A stretch of DNA of 61,908 nucleotides from Promethearchaeota archaeon (GTDB lineage Archaea > Asgardarchaeota > Lokiarchaeia > Sigyniarchaeales > SOKP01): NCBI GenBank assembly GCA_020343655.1, contig CP070805.1:947889-1009796 (forward strand), read 5' to 3'. The notes under the pieces are model-generated. The model was not told the DNA's origin. It searched no databases and saw nothing but the letters and a program-made list of their open reading frames with translations. Shown in pieces: positions 26,124-34,701 of the stretch. The position numbers and the translations under genes were made by a program. Position 1 is the first letter of the stretch, and each line of letters starts with the position of its first letter.

Positions 26124-26879
26124 TTAATTTCCATTATTGCCATCTAATTCTCTTAACCAACTTGAATTTACTTTTAATTGCTCATAGGTTTTTTTATTTC
26201 CAAAATCTCCTCTAAATTGATTCTTTTCCATCTTAATAACTCGAATTTTCCATTTCCTATTATGAATTCCAATCCTTAATGCTTCTGTCAACTCAATTTC
26301 ACCTCTTTTAGAAGGTACAAGAGAGTATAACACCTCAAAAATTTCTTTTGAAAGAATGAAAATTCCACAATTATTAAGGTTAGATTTAGATTTATTTTTC
26401 GGTGGTTTTTCTATAATATCTAAACAATAATTGTTTTTAACATAAACAGCTCCACCCAAATAAGGATCTTCCATGTAATTAGTTACTAAAATAAAATCAT
26501 TTTGTTCTTTATTGTATATATTGAAAACTTCCTTGTATACCTTATATGGTACTAATATATCACCCCATGTTAAAAGAAAATGCTCGTTTTCTATTGCATT
26601 TTGACATTCTAAAAGAGCGCCCCCTGTACCATTTAAATCTCTTTGTTCTATGTATTCTAAATTAATATTCCATTGTTCTCCATTTTTGAAATAATCTATA
26701 ATTTGTTCCTTTTTATATCCTACAACTATAATAAGATCCTTAAAATCAGCATACATTAAACCATTTAAGATGTATTCTAGAAGAGGTTTTCCATGAATAG
26801 GCAACATTGATTTCTGATATATTTTAGTATAAGGCTTTAATCTTTTTCCTAATCCTGCACATAACACTATTGCCTTCAA
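26124..26879 (-). CDS. Sugar-phosphate nucleotidyltransferase
   Basis: A single nucleotidyltransferase domain of 251 residues. The signature loop reads CAGLGKRLKPYTKIYQKSML, in which the usual PK is QK. LLTWGDILVP gives the metal-binding Asp, and IIEKPPKN plus NCGIFILSKEIF follow as in glucose- or mannose-1-phosphate nucleotidyltransferases. No beta-helix tail is present, unlike the gene near 13 kb. The product would be an activated sugar for glycan or lipid assembly. No neighbouring sugar-pathway genes are seen. Confidence 0.85.
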   Translation of the reverse strand: MKAIVLCAGLGKRLKPYTKIYQKSMLPIHGKPLLEYILNGLMYADFKDLIIVVGYKKEQIIDYFKNGEQWNINLEYIEQRDLNGTGGALLECQNAIENEHFLLTWGDILVPYKVYKEVFNIYNKEQNDFILVTNYMEDPYLGGAVYVKNNYCLDIIEKPPKNKSKSNLNNCGIFILSKEIFEVLYSLVPSKRGEIELTEALRIGIHNRKWKIRVIKMEKNQFRGDFGNKKTYEQLKVNSSWLRELDGNNGN

Positions 26880-27078
26880 AAGATTTCAATATTTTAACGT
26901 ATTTTTATTAAGAATGATTTATTTCAAGCTTCTTTGATTTATTTATATTGCTTATTTATATTACTCTGATATCACAGATGTATTATAATTCTTTTTTTTT
27001 CCAATTATATAGTATGTTTTAAGCTAATAATTGATTTTCGATATTTTTAAAAATACATGATATAAATTCCCAAGATTG

Positions 27079-27828
27079 ATGATTTGCGACGTTATCATAA
27101 TTAAAGACGGATTACCTTTATATTCTTCGAATTTTTCTAGTTCTTCAAACATTAGAAATCTTATTTCTCAAGAAGATAACCTCATCATGATATCTGGATT
27201 TTTTTCAGCATTAAATTCTTTCTCAGATTCATTTGATGATTTAGGGACCATTAGTGAATTAAAATTATCAAATAATAATCTGAAATTATCTTTTTTAAAA
27301 GATTCAAACATTCCAGATTTAATTTATCTCGCTACCTATGACAAAAGTTCAGAATTAATAGACGTACAACGATTTTTAAAAAAAATTTCTCATAAATTTT
27401 TGAAAGAGTTCAATATCGAACAAATTTCAAACTGGAATGGAAAATTAAATTATTTCAAGTCATTTGATGTCATACTTAAACAATATTTTGAAGAAGAAAT
27501 AAGAAAAAATGAATTTCAAGATAGGAATAAAGCTTTTGAATTTCTTAACAGTTTTATTGAAGAAGATATAAAATCAATTAAACCAAAAACCGATACAGAA
27601 ATTATTAACGAGAGTCCAGAATATTATTATTATATTCCCACTTTCATAAGTTCCAAAAAAATTAATCCAAAATACTATTTAACAGGAGATAATTCATGTA
27701 GAGTTTATGAGCAAATAAATGGAAAAAAATCTATAGATCAAATTGCTATAAGTTTAAATCTGAATCAAAATCAAGTTTATAATGTCTGTAAGAATCTTAT
27801 AAAAATGGGATTCATCTCATTTAATTAA
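27079..27828 (+). CDS. Longin/roadblock-like domain protein with C-terminal winged helix
   Basis: A 249-residue cytosolic protein. Its first 120 residues alternate strands and a helix (ICDVIIIKDGLPLYSSNFS, then ISGFFSALNSFSDSF) as in longin or roadblock small-GTPase-regulatory folds. The last 60 residues resemble a winged helix (IDQIAISLNLNQNQVYNVCK followed by LIKMGFISF). The same N-terminal pattern is seen in the gene at 57.7-58.6 kb (FSSFFSALQTF), so this is a family. In Asgard archaea longin-like domains may regulate small GTPases or membranes; that role here is inference. Start: the first codon is ATG at 27079, directly after a TTG. Confidence 0.6.
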   Translation: MICDVIIIKDGLPLYSSNFSSSSNIRNLISQEDNLIMISGFFSALNSFSDSFDDLGTISELKLSNNNLKLSFLKDSNIPDLIYLATYDKSSELIDVQRFLKKISHKFLKEFNIEQISNWNGKLNYFKSFDVILKQYFEEEIRKNEFQDRNKAFEFLNSFIEEDIKSIKPKTDTEIINESPEYYYYIPTFISSKKINPKYYLTGDNSCRVYEQINGKKSIDQIAISLNLNQNQVYNVCKNLIKMGFISFN

Positions 27829-27863
27829 ATTGTGTTTTTATCTTTTTTACTACAAAATTTGTT

Positions 27864-28193
27864 TTGAATGTTGTGTCTCGACATCATTTGCTTTTCCCCC
27901 ATACGTTTGTAGATACCTCAGATAAAGATTTGTATAATAACCTATTATTTAATGGAGCTAATATTACAAATATTAAAGCTTTGATAGTGGGATCAGCAAA
28001 ATTATTTCTAGACTATGATATGACATATCAAGAAAATATAGATGATGTAAAAAAAGAATTAGAAGCGAGGCAAATAGAAATTGAATTGGATGAAACTGGT
28101 GGATTAATTGAACGCAATTTGGTTTATGATACCATAAATGATGCTCTTTATGTTAAAAAAACACGGGAATTTGAGTATAGAAAACTTTTTTAA
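27864..28193 (+). CDS. Small protein, unknown
   Basis: I do not recognise this 109-residue protein. It has mixed alpha/beta character without membrane spans or cysteine motifs, and includes FVDTSDKDLYNNLLFN and DETGGLIERNLVYDTINDAL. Start codons are TTG at 27864 or GTG at 27873; no in-frame ATG exists nearby. It lies 35 bases downstream of the longin-like gene on the same strand and may be co-transcribed with it. Confidence 0.5.
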   Translation: MNVVSRHHLLFPHTFVDTSDKDLYNNLLFNGANITNIKALIVGSAKLFLDYDMTYQENIDDVKKELEARQIEIELDETGGLIERNLVYDTINDALYVKKTREFEYRKLF

Positions 28194-28244
28194 AAATTTT
28201 CATTTTAGTCTTTAATAATTCATAAAAAGGCAAAAATTGCTTTC

Positions 28245-28550
28245 TTAATGTTGCTTTCTTTTTTGCTGTAGTTTTTTTCTTTTGCGATCTGCGTCTTGAA
28301 TTTCTTCTTCGAGCTCATACATCCGCGAATCAGCTTTCCCTTGTAATTTAAATTGTCCAAAAATTTTACTTTCTTCTCTTTCACCTGTTTTCGATACTTT
28401 TTCAAAAGATAAGTCAATAGGTAAATCTTGATTTAAGGCTAAATTTATAAAATTTATAAACCCAATATGTTTACTTGGTGCAATATTCATTTTAAGGCTT
28501 ACTTCCTTTTTTTTCTTTGTAGTTGTTTTTAAAATAAGGCGTAGTTTCAA
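28245..28550 (-). CDS. Small protein with basic coiled-coil tail, unknown
   Basis: This 101-residue protein has an N-terminal strand-rich half (KLRLILKTTTKKKKEVSLKM) and a C-terminal half of charged helix ending with ADRKRKKLQQKRKQH. The strong positive charge at the end suggests nucleic-acid or acidic-membrane binding. Start TTG at 28550 keeps the strand pair whole; an internal ATG at 28490 would cut it. It is convergent with 27864-28193 and divergent from the CDP-alcohol phosphatidyltransferase. No family recognised. Confidence 0.5.
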   Translation of the reverse strand: MKLRLILKTTTKKKKEVSLKMNIAPSKHIGFINFINLALNQDLPIDLSFEKVSKTGEREESKIFGQFKLQGKADSRMYELEEEIQDADRKRKKLQQKRKQH

Positions 28551-28643
28551 TGGTGATCAATCTCCTTATTGTTTAAATCATTAATTTATATATTTAAAAT
28601 ATGTGAAAGATATTTTAATTTAACTCATAAAACAGTAAAAAAT

Positions 28644-29273
28644 ATGGTTTCTAAATTTAGAGTAAGATATATTTTTAGACCTTTGGTAAATCTAATAGCA
28701 AAATGGTTAATTAGAATAAGAGTGACACCAAATATAGCAACTATAATTATGCTTTGTTTTTCTGTCTTAAGTTTCGTTTCTTTAGCGTTTTTTCATAATC
28801 TTTTATGCTTCTCTATTTTTGTATTTGTCACAGGAATTATGGATGGATGTGATGGAGCAATTGCTCGTTTAACTAGTAAATCTACTAAATTTGGAGGTTT
28901 TTTTGATTCTTTTATGGATCGAATTTCGGAATTTTTCATATTCTTTGGATTGTTTATCTTTTCCCAAGATCAAATACTATGGAATTGTATTGATATGAAA
29001 TTGATTATATTTGCATCTCTTTTAACTTCTATTATGATTAGTTATAGCAGGGCGAGAGCAGAAATCTTTTTTAAAGGTAATTTTGATGTTGGGCTTATGG
29101 CAAGGTCAGAAAGATTATTTTACATCGTTATAACTTCGATTATAGGATTTTTTTTCGATTTTTTAAATGAGTTTTTATTTGTTTATATGTGGCTTGTTAT
29201 AGGAACGTTTCTTTTTAGATTGATACATATTTATAATATATTAAAAAAGATCGACACTCAAATAAAAGAATAA
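28644..29273 (+). CDS. CDP-alcohol phosphatidyltransferase family protein
   Basis: The family signature D-G-x2-A-R-x8-G-x3-D-x3-D is seen as MDGCDGAIARL, then GGFFDSFMDRISE (residues about 67-95). Six hydrophobic segments surround it. Length from the ATG at 28644 is 209; the frame is open to a TTG at 28569 but the extra 25 residues look like leader. In archaea, members make archaetidylinositol phosphate, archaetidylserine or archaetidylglycerol phosphate from CDP-archaeol in the membrane. Which polar head is used cannot be told; the short form and absence of a neighbouring inositol-phosphate synthase leave it open. Confidence 0.85.
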   Translation: MVSKFRVRYIFRPLVNLIAKWLIRIRVTPNIATIIMLCFSVLSFVSLAFFHNLLCFSIFVFVTGIMDGCDGAIARLTSKSTKFGGFFDSFMDRISEFFIFFGLFIFSQDQILWNCIDMKLIIFASLLTSIMISYSRARAEIFFKGNFDVGLMARSERLFYIVITSIIGFFFDFLNEFLFVYMWLVIGTFLFRLIHIYNILKKIDTQIKE

Positions 29274-29287
29274 GATGATATATTTAT

Positions 29288-30007
29288 TTAGTTCTTAGTA
29301 AATTCGATTCTTACTCTATCTCCATCTTTTAAGTTTAACTTTTCTCTTAAGAAAGGAGCTGCTAGAATCTCAACGATATTTTTCTTATGGTGTGTTCTTT
29401 TAATCTTTAATATAGCAGCATTTATTTTAGTATCTTGATCATCTAAACGAGACACTATACAATTATAACAATCTACAGATCCATAAGTCCGTTTTATACG
29501 TTGGTCTTCTTCTTTCTCAAATCCAATGATTTTTATTGGGATTCGATTTTTTAAATTTTCTTCTAATAATTCTTTATTAAGATCACTTAATTGAAGATTT
29601 AATGTTCCAAAATAAGGATTAAATCCTAATTTTACTTTAAATTGCTCATAATATTCTTTGATTCTAACATAATAACCTCCTTCTCCCATACCTTCAGTGA
29701 CTTCGCCGACGATTAAGATCTCCTCGAGAATTTGTTTTAAATCTTTATACATTTTAAGCATTACATCAGCACCTTTCTTAGTGATCCTTATAATCTGTTC
29801 TTTTCCCACAATTTTTCTTTGAATCCAACCTATTTCTTCTAATTGATTTATCCTTCTGGATGCTGTTTGTTGTGATAAATTAAGGATTTTACCAAACTCA
29901 ACACTACTAATATGGATAGCTTTCCTGCTTCCTATATTTTGGCAAAGATGATAAAGTGCAAACCAATTTGCATAATTATCCGAAGAAATATCTTCCTTAT
30001 CTTCCAT
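29288..30007 (-). CDS. ribK: CTP-dependent riboflavin kinase with N-terminal winged helix
   Basis: Makes FMN from riboflavin using CTP. Residues about 15-95 are a MarR-like winged helix (ILNLSQQTASRRINQLEEIG). The C-terminal kinase domain (DUF120) shows GEGGYYVRIKEYYEQF, GFNPYFGTLNLQL and GSVDCYNC, as in M. jannaschii RibK. Archaeal RibK is often fused to such an HTH and may regulate its own gene. It follows the FAD synthase gene by 12 bases, giving a riboflavin-to-FAD pair. Length 239 is typical for the fused form. Confidence 0.92.
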   Translation of the reverse strand: MEDKEDISSDNYANWFALYHLCQNIGSRKAIHISSVEFGKILNLSQQTASRRINQLEEIGWIQRKIVGKEQIIRITKKGADVMLKMYKDLKQILEEILIVGEVTEGMGEGGYYVRIKEYYEQFKVKLGFNPYFGTLNLQLSDLNKELLEENLKNRIPIKIIGFEKEEDQRIKRTYGSVDCYNCIVSRLDDQDTKINAAILKIKRTHHKKNIVEILAAPFLREKLNLKDGDRVRIEFTKN

Positions 30008-30019
30008 TTTTAAAATTTC

Positions 30020-30472
30020 TTAGCTATTTTTTTTATATCTTTCAACAATTTTTTGTTTTATTAAACTTGAACTATGTAAGTCATACTTATCATAATAAGT
30101 CTTTAATCGTTTAACTTCGATATGGTTTAATCCTTTTGCTTTGAGTCCTTCCTTAAGTATTTCTATACTATACTTCTGATCAGGTCCTAGTAGAATAATA
30201 TCCGGATTGATTTCTTCTACTGTTTTTAGAGTATTGTTATCGCTTCTTCCTAATCTCGCATCCTTCACATTTTTTATGTTCTTTATAACTTCTAATCTTT
30301 GTTCTTGTGGAATAATTGGGCGTTCACCTGAGAACAACTCACGATTCCTATCAGTAGCTACAACTACATAAACATCTCCTAATTTAGCAGCTTCGTTTAT
30401 AAGGTAGATGTGACCAACATGAATCAGATCAAAGGTTCCGGCAATTAATACCCGTCTTTTTACAGCATTCAT
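30020..30472 (-). CDS. ribL: FAD synthase (FMN adenylyltransferase), archaeal RibL
   Basis: A 150-residue cytidylyltransferase-fold enzyme joining FMN and ATP to FAD. The motif GTFDLIHVGHIYLI at residues 12-25 is the HxGH site, and a later LKTYYDKYDLHSSSLIKQKI contains the ISSS-like loop near the end (HSSSLIK). The archaeal type differs from the bifunctional RibF of bacteria. It sits between translin (43 bases before) and RibK (12 bases after), so the two flavin enzymes are likely one transcript. Confidence 0.9.
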   Translation of the reverse strand: MNAVKRRVLIAGTFDLIHVGHIYLINEAAKLGDVYVVVATDRNRELFSGERPIIPQEQRLEVIKNIKNVKDARLGRSDNNTLKTVEEINPDIILLGPDQKYSIEILKEGLKAKGLNHIEVKRLKTYYDKYDLHSSSLIKQKIVERYKKNS

Positions 30473-30514
30473 CTTTTTTGCTCATATATTCATATAAGAT
30501 AATTAAGGTTGATT

Positions 30515-31126
30515 TTACGTATTATTTTCAAAGCATCTTTTCAGGTCATCCATCTGGATCGCCAGGGAGATATCTCCTCTCGTTTTTTCGATAATATTTC
30601 TTGCAATATCAACCTTATGTCTTAAATCTTGAGTTACGCCAACAGGGTAATCTATAGTAAATAGATAAGTATATATCTCATCCATATCTTCCAATATTTC
30701 ATTTAAATCTTCAACTTGAGAATTTCTAATGTTATCCAAAGCGTATCTTCGCAACTCGCCAATCACATCCGCTAAACCTAAAATGTAATTTAAAGGGTTA
30801 ACCTCTAATTCAAATGGTGTTGGAATATCTTTTTTGTTAATAATTGAATAAAATGCAATTAATTCACAATATTCTTGCTCAGGAGTTTTCAAGTATTTGA
30901 AAAATAATCCAGGATTTTTACTAACTTTTTTCACTAAATTCTGATGGTTTATCTTAATTTTATTAATTTTATCATTAAACTTATTAAACTCTTTTCTATG
31001 AATATTTTTTATAGCAATACTACAATCCCTAATTATATTGCGAGATAATCTCAAAATTTCTTCTCTATCTTGATATAATGTCTCCAATAACTCTGCAATT
31101 TCTGAAAAAGCATTTTTAAGGTTCAT
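30515..31126 (-). CDS. Translin family protein
   Basis: A helical 203-residue protein matching archaeal translin/TRAX homologues: an N-terminal helix (LLETLYQDREEILRLSRNI), then a central NPLNYILGLADVIGELRRYALDNI segment and a C-terminal RHKVDIARNIIEKTRGDIS. Eukaryotic translin and TRAX form an octameric C3PO ribonuclease; archaeal homologues form similar oligomers and cleave RNA. The central acidic residues of the catalytic TRAX subunit are hard to align by eye. It is the first gene of a translin-RibL-RibK run, a linkage whose meaning is unknown. Confidence 0.85.
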   Translation of the reverse strand: MNLKNAFSEIAELLETLYQDREEILRLSRNIIRDCSIAIKNIHRKEFNKFNDKINKIKINHQNLVKKVSKNPGLFFKYLKTPEQEYCELIAFYSIINKKDIPTPFELEVNPLNYILGLADVIGELRRYALDNIRNSQVEDLNEILEDMDEIYTYLFTIDYPVGVTQDLRHKVDIARNIIEKTRGDISLAIQMDDLKRCFENNT

Positions 31127-31251
31127 TATAATAGAATTAAATTTTAGTAAAAATTAATTTGAATTTTGTATATAATTAAATATCAAAATAAAGTAAAATA
31201 TTTAGAATTTATTATAAGGTATTGCTTAACAGATTAAAAAAATGATTTATC

Positions 31252-33312
31252 ATGAAAATCTTATTAATTCACTCTCAAGATGTAGAAGTAATTAAGAATA
31301 AAGAAGCAACGAGCAACCCGCAGGAATTTGCAGATGATTTTATAAAAATGGAAGGTTTAATTCTTGTTTGTTTTGTCTCTGTTGAAGACCAAGATACATA
31401 TGATACTGAATTAATAGCTAAACAAGGTGCCGAAGAAATTGAAGCTGCTATATTGCAAATCACAGGATTTCCTGAACAATTAAGACAGAAAAATGAAGAA
31501 ATAAGAGAAATTAATAAAAAAATCGAAAGTGGTGAACTTAAGGGAAAACCGAGGAAATTATTAGAACTCATTAAAGATCGCGACATGTATCGGATAGACA
31601 AAGTTTTAGTCTATCCATGGGCACATTTAAGCAAATTTCTCAGTAACGAAACAAGCGCTATGGAAGTATGTCCTAAAATTGCCGAATTTTTGGAAGAAAG
31701 GGGAATTGAAGCAAAATTTTCTCCATTTGGATGGTATAAATCATTTAAAATTAATTGTTTAGGTCATGAATTAGCTGAGATGTATAGAGACGTGAAATTA
31801 GCTATTAAACCTGAAGAGCAGTTAAAAAACTCAATATTTAGAGTAATTACACCAATAGGACAAGAATTGGATGTAAAATTTGACAATGAAGGTAATGTTA
31901 AACCATTAAAAGAAATTAAAGATGAAGACTTTTATTCATTTCTTAGATCTGAGTTAGGTTCTAGAAGGATTGATAAAGCAATCGAACCAGCCCATATTAA
32001 AGTGATGAAAGAGTTTGAATTAGTAGATTTTGATCCAAATACTGATGCAGGTAATTTTAGGTGGTATACAAAAGGAGTTATTATGAAGAATTTAATAAAA
32101 AATTTCGTAGAAGATAGGTTAATCGATTATGGAGCAATTCTTATTGATACACCGATTATGTATACTGTGAAAAATAAAAAATTAACAGCTCAAACAGCTC
32201 GATTTCCAGCAAGAAGTTATTGGCTTGAATCTGGAAAAGATAGATTTCTTTTAAGATATGCTAGTGATTTTCTATTATTTGATCTATTCTCTCAAATGAA
32301 TTTAAAACCTCACTATTTTCCGCTACGAGCATATGAGTATGAACAATATGATTTTCGAAGAGAACAGGAAGGTGAATTATCAGGTTTAAGAAGATTACGT
32401 GGTTTTATCATGCCTGACCTTCATACGCTCTGTAAAACTCTAGAATCGTCGATTAATGAGTTTAAAAAGCAATATGAGTTAATAAAGAATTTGGAAAAAG
32501 ATTTAGGGATAAAAAGCTATGTTATTTTTAGAGTAACGCAAGAATTTTATAAGGAAAATAAGGATTGGATTATCAATTTAATAAAAACAGAAAAGCATCC
32601 AGCCTTATTAGAATTATGGGAAGATCGATATTATTATTATATATTAAAATTCGAAAGAAATGTCCTTTCTACTCAAAACAGAAGTGCTACACTAGCAACT
32701 AATCAAATAGATGTAGAAAGCTCATTAGATTATATGGTCGATACAGATGGAAAAAAAAGGCAAAAATATAATATTTCCTTTATAGATACCGATGGGCAAG
32801 TAAGACATCCAATTATTCTACATAATTCACCAACTGGAGGATTAGAGAGAGTTCTTTGGGGTTTGATTGAGTCATCAATTCGAAATAAAGAAAAAATAGT
32901 CCCAGGATTTAAAACGTGGTTATCTCCAATCCAAGTACGAATTATAACTGTAAGTGATGAGCAGAGCGAATATGCTGAAAAAATACTAAGTATCCTTAAC
33001 GGGGAGGAATTTAGAGCAGATTTTGATGATCGAGAAGAAACTGTAGGAAAAAAAATTAGACAATCTGAAATTGAGTGGATCCCTTATACCGTAATAATTG
33101 GTAAAAAAGAGCAGCAGGATCAAACGGTTTCAATTAGAAAAAGATTGATTGGCAAACCTTTTGGTCCGACCAAACAAACATCTGAGCAGATAAATAATGT
33201 GAAGATAGATGTATTGTTAGAAATGCTAGAAGAAGATACGAGGAATTTCCCAAAATATAAATTACCAATACCATTTAGAAGAGTATCAACGAAAATTTAT
33301 TTTAGAAAGTAA
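31252..33312 (+). CDS. thrS: Threonine--tRNA ligase, archaeal type
   Basis: Charges tRNA-Thr. The N-terminus is the archaeal editing domain related to D-aminoacyl-tRNA deacylase (MKILLIHSQDVEVI). The class II core shows motif 2 in LPLRAYEYEQYDFRRE-like form (FPLRAYEYEQYDFRREQEG), then LSGLRRLRGFIMPDLHTLC, and motif 3 in GGLERVLWGLIE, followed by the anticodon-binding domain. Length 686 is slightly above usual. The zinc-ligand Cys expected in the LRYAxCF stretch appears as Asp (LRYASDF), while both His ligands remain (DLHTLC and ILHNS). A HAD gene follows after 22 bases. Confidence 0.93.
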   Translation: MKILLIHSQDVEVIKNKEATSNPQEFADDFIKMEGLILVCFVSVEDQDTYDTELIAKQGAEEIEAAILQITGFPEQLRQKNEEIREINKKIESGELKGKPRKLLELIKDRDMYRIDKVLVYPWAHLSKFLSNETSAMEVCPKIAEFLEERGIEAKFSPFGWYKSFKINCLGHELAEMYRDVKLAIKPEEQLKNSIFRVITPIGQELDVKFDNEGNVKPLKEIKDEDFYSFLRSELGSRRIDKAIEPAHIKVMKEFELVDFDPNTDAGNFRWYTKGVIMKNLIKNFVEDRLIDYGAILIDTPIMYTVKNKKLTAQTARFPARSYWLESGKDRFLLRYASDFLLFDLFSQMNLKPHYFPLRAYEYEQYDFRREQEGELSGLRRLRGFIMPDLHTLCKTLESSINEFKKQYELIKNLEKDLGIKSYVIFRVTQEFYKENKDWIINLIKTEKHPALLELWEDRYYYYILKFERNVLSTQNRSATLATNQIDVESSLDYMVDTDGKKRQKYNISFIDTDGQVRHPIILHNSPTGGLERVLWGLIESSIRNKEKIVPGFKTWLSPIQVRIITVSDEQSEYAEKILSILNGEEFRADFDDREETVGKKIRQSEIEWIPYTVIIGKKEQQDQTVSIRKRLIGKPFGPTKQTSEQINNVKIDVLLEMLEEDTRNFPKYKLPIPFRRVSTKIYFRK

Positions 33313-33334
33313 ACCATCAATTTTTAAAAATCTT

Positions 33335-33952
33335 ATGAAAGTTAAGGCAATTATTTTTGATTTAGGAGGAGTGCTTATGTATTTAGATTTCTCAAATTTT
33401 TACAATATAGTAATTAGTCAATCTCCTTTAAATAAACCTCAGACACCAATTATGTTAGAATTTTTTAGACAATCTGACATATACCATCAAGGAAATATGA
33501 CCGATGATGAATTTTACCAACTTGCTTGTGATCTCCTCCAAGTTTGCATGTTAAACCAAAGTGAATTTTTCGATGCATTTAATAGTATTATATCCGGGCT
33601 CAACTTAGAGATAATAGAAGTTGTAAAAAAAATACGAGATAGCAATCAATATAAACTTCTAGTTTTATCCAATGTAAATTCTAGCCATTGGAATTATATA
33701 TTAAATAAAAAATGGGATTTTATAAATTATTTTGATGAATTAATCCTCTCACATGAAATTCATTCAATTAAACCTAACTCTAAAATTTTTGAATATGCAA
33801 TTCAAAAAGCTGGTTGTAAACCCGAACAGATTGTCTTTATAGATGATGGATTAAATAATATTCGTTCCGCCAAGGAATTAGGAATAATCGCCATAAAATA
33901 TACTACTACAGAAGAGCTTATAGATGAACTGAAAAGGTTGAAGATTATTTAA
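33335..33952 (+). CDS. HAD-superfamily hydrolase
   Basis: Motif I is AIIFDLGGVLMYLDF at the N-terminus, motif II is LLVLSNVNSS, motif III Lys in HSIKPNSKIF and motif IV VFIDDGLNNIRSA. This GGV form is typical of the YihX/epoxide-hydrolase-N-domain-like phosphatases. Length 205. It follows ThrRS by 22 bases and is likely co-transcribed. The substrate is probably a small phosphorylated metabolite. Confidence 0.82.
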   Translation: MKVKAIIFDLGGVLMYLDFSNFYNIVISQSPLNKPQTPIMLEFFRQSDIYHQGNMTDDEFYQLACDLLQVCMLNQSEFFDAFNSIISGLNLEIIEVVKKIRDSNQYKLLVLSNVNSSHWNYILNKKWDFINYFDELILSHEIHSIKPNSKIFEYAIQKAGCKPEQIVFIDDGLNNIRSAKELGIIAIKYTTTEELIDELKRLKII

Positions 33953-33977
33953 AAATAGTATTTTCATACTTATTGGA

Positions 33978-34502
33978 CTATTCACCTATATCCTCGAGGC
34001 ATGATAATGCAATTTTTTTAAATGCTGACTCAACATTCTCTCCCGTTTTTGCTGATGTCTCCATATACTCACAATTTAGCCTTTTAGCTAAATCCTCTGC
34101 TTCTTTCCTGTCTACTTCTCTTTCTAGATCAACTTTATTACCTAAAAGTAACATCGGTATAGTCTTTTTTACTGTTTTTTTAATAGAACTGACCCACCCG
34201 GGAATTTTTAGAAGAGTTTGACTAGATGATAAATCAAAAACACCAAGTGCGGCATTACTCCCTTTAAAATAGATCGTTCGAAGTTTATGAAATTGTGGCT
34301 GCCCTCCTATATCCCAGAGAAGAAGACGAACGTTTTTTCCATCAAATTCAACGTCTTTGATTAAAAAATTACTGCCTATAGTTTTTTTTAAATCGTCGCT
34401 AAAGGAATCTTTTATATAACGCAATAATAGAGAAGTTTTCCCTACTCCACCTGGTCCAAAAAGGGTTATCTTGAATTTATATTGAGAATTTGGGCTCATC
34501 AT
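33978..34502 (-). CDS. Eukaryote-like small GTPase (Ras/Rab/Arf-type)
   Basis: All G boxes are present in 174 residues: G1 GPGGVGKT (16-23), G2 Thr in TIGSNF near 41, G3 WDIGGQ (63-68), G4 NKVD (122-125) and G5 TSAK (149-152). The GGQ after Asp resembles Arf/Rag, whereas the rest follows Rab/Ras. The catalytic Gln is retained, so hydrolysis should work. No C-terminal cysteine or N-terminal amphipathic helix is seen, so no prenyl anchor. Small GTPases of this kind are a hallmark of Asgard archaea. Convergent with the HAD gene; no GAP or GEF candidate sits next to it. Confidence 0.93.
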   Translation of the reverse strand: MMSPNSQYKFKITLFGPGGVGKTSLLLRYIKDSFSDDLKKTIGSNFLIKDVEFDGKNVRLLLWDIGGQPQFHKLRTIYFKGSNAALGVFDLSSSQTLLKIPGWVSSIKKTVKKTIPMLLLGNKVDLEREVDRKEAEDLAKRLNCEYMETSAKTGENVESAFKKIALSCLEDIGE

Positions 34503-34701
34503 TGCTTTCCTCGAATATAATCAATATTCAATATATATATTTACAAGTTGATTAATACGATTTTATATAATGTGAATTAACTCAATGAATTTTAATAAAA
34601 ATAAATTCATTGCTTATAATTTCATAATATCTTTTAAAGATATTTATATCTTTATAATATAGCCGAATTATTTTTTTAATTTACTCTAAATAAGATCTTG
34701 T

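Noticed and set aside
28220..28417. 65-residue frame on the minus strand
   Set aside because: It lies within the 28245-28550 gene in another frame, with low complexity (Lys-rich) and no homology seen.
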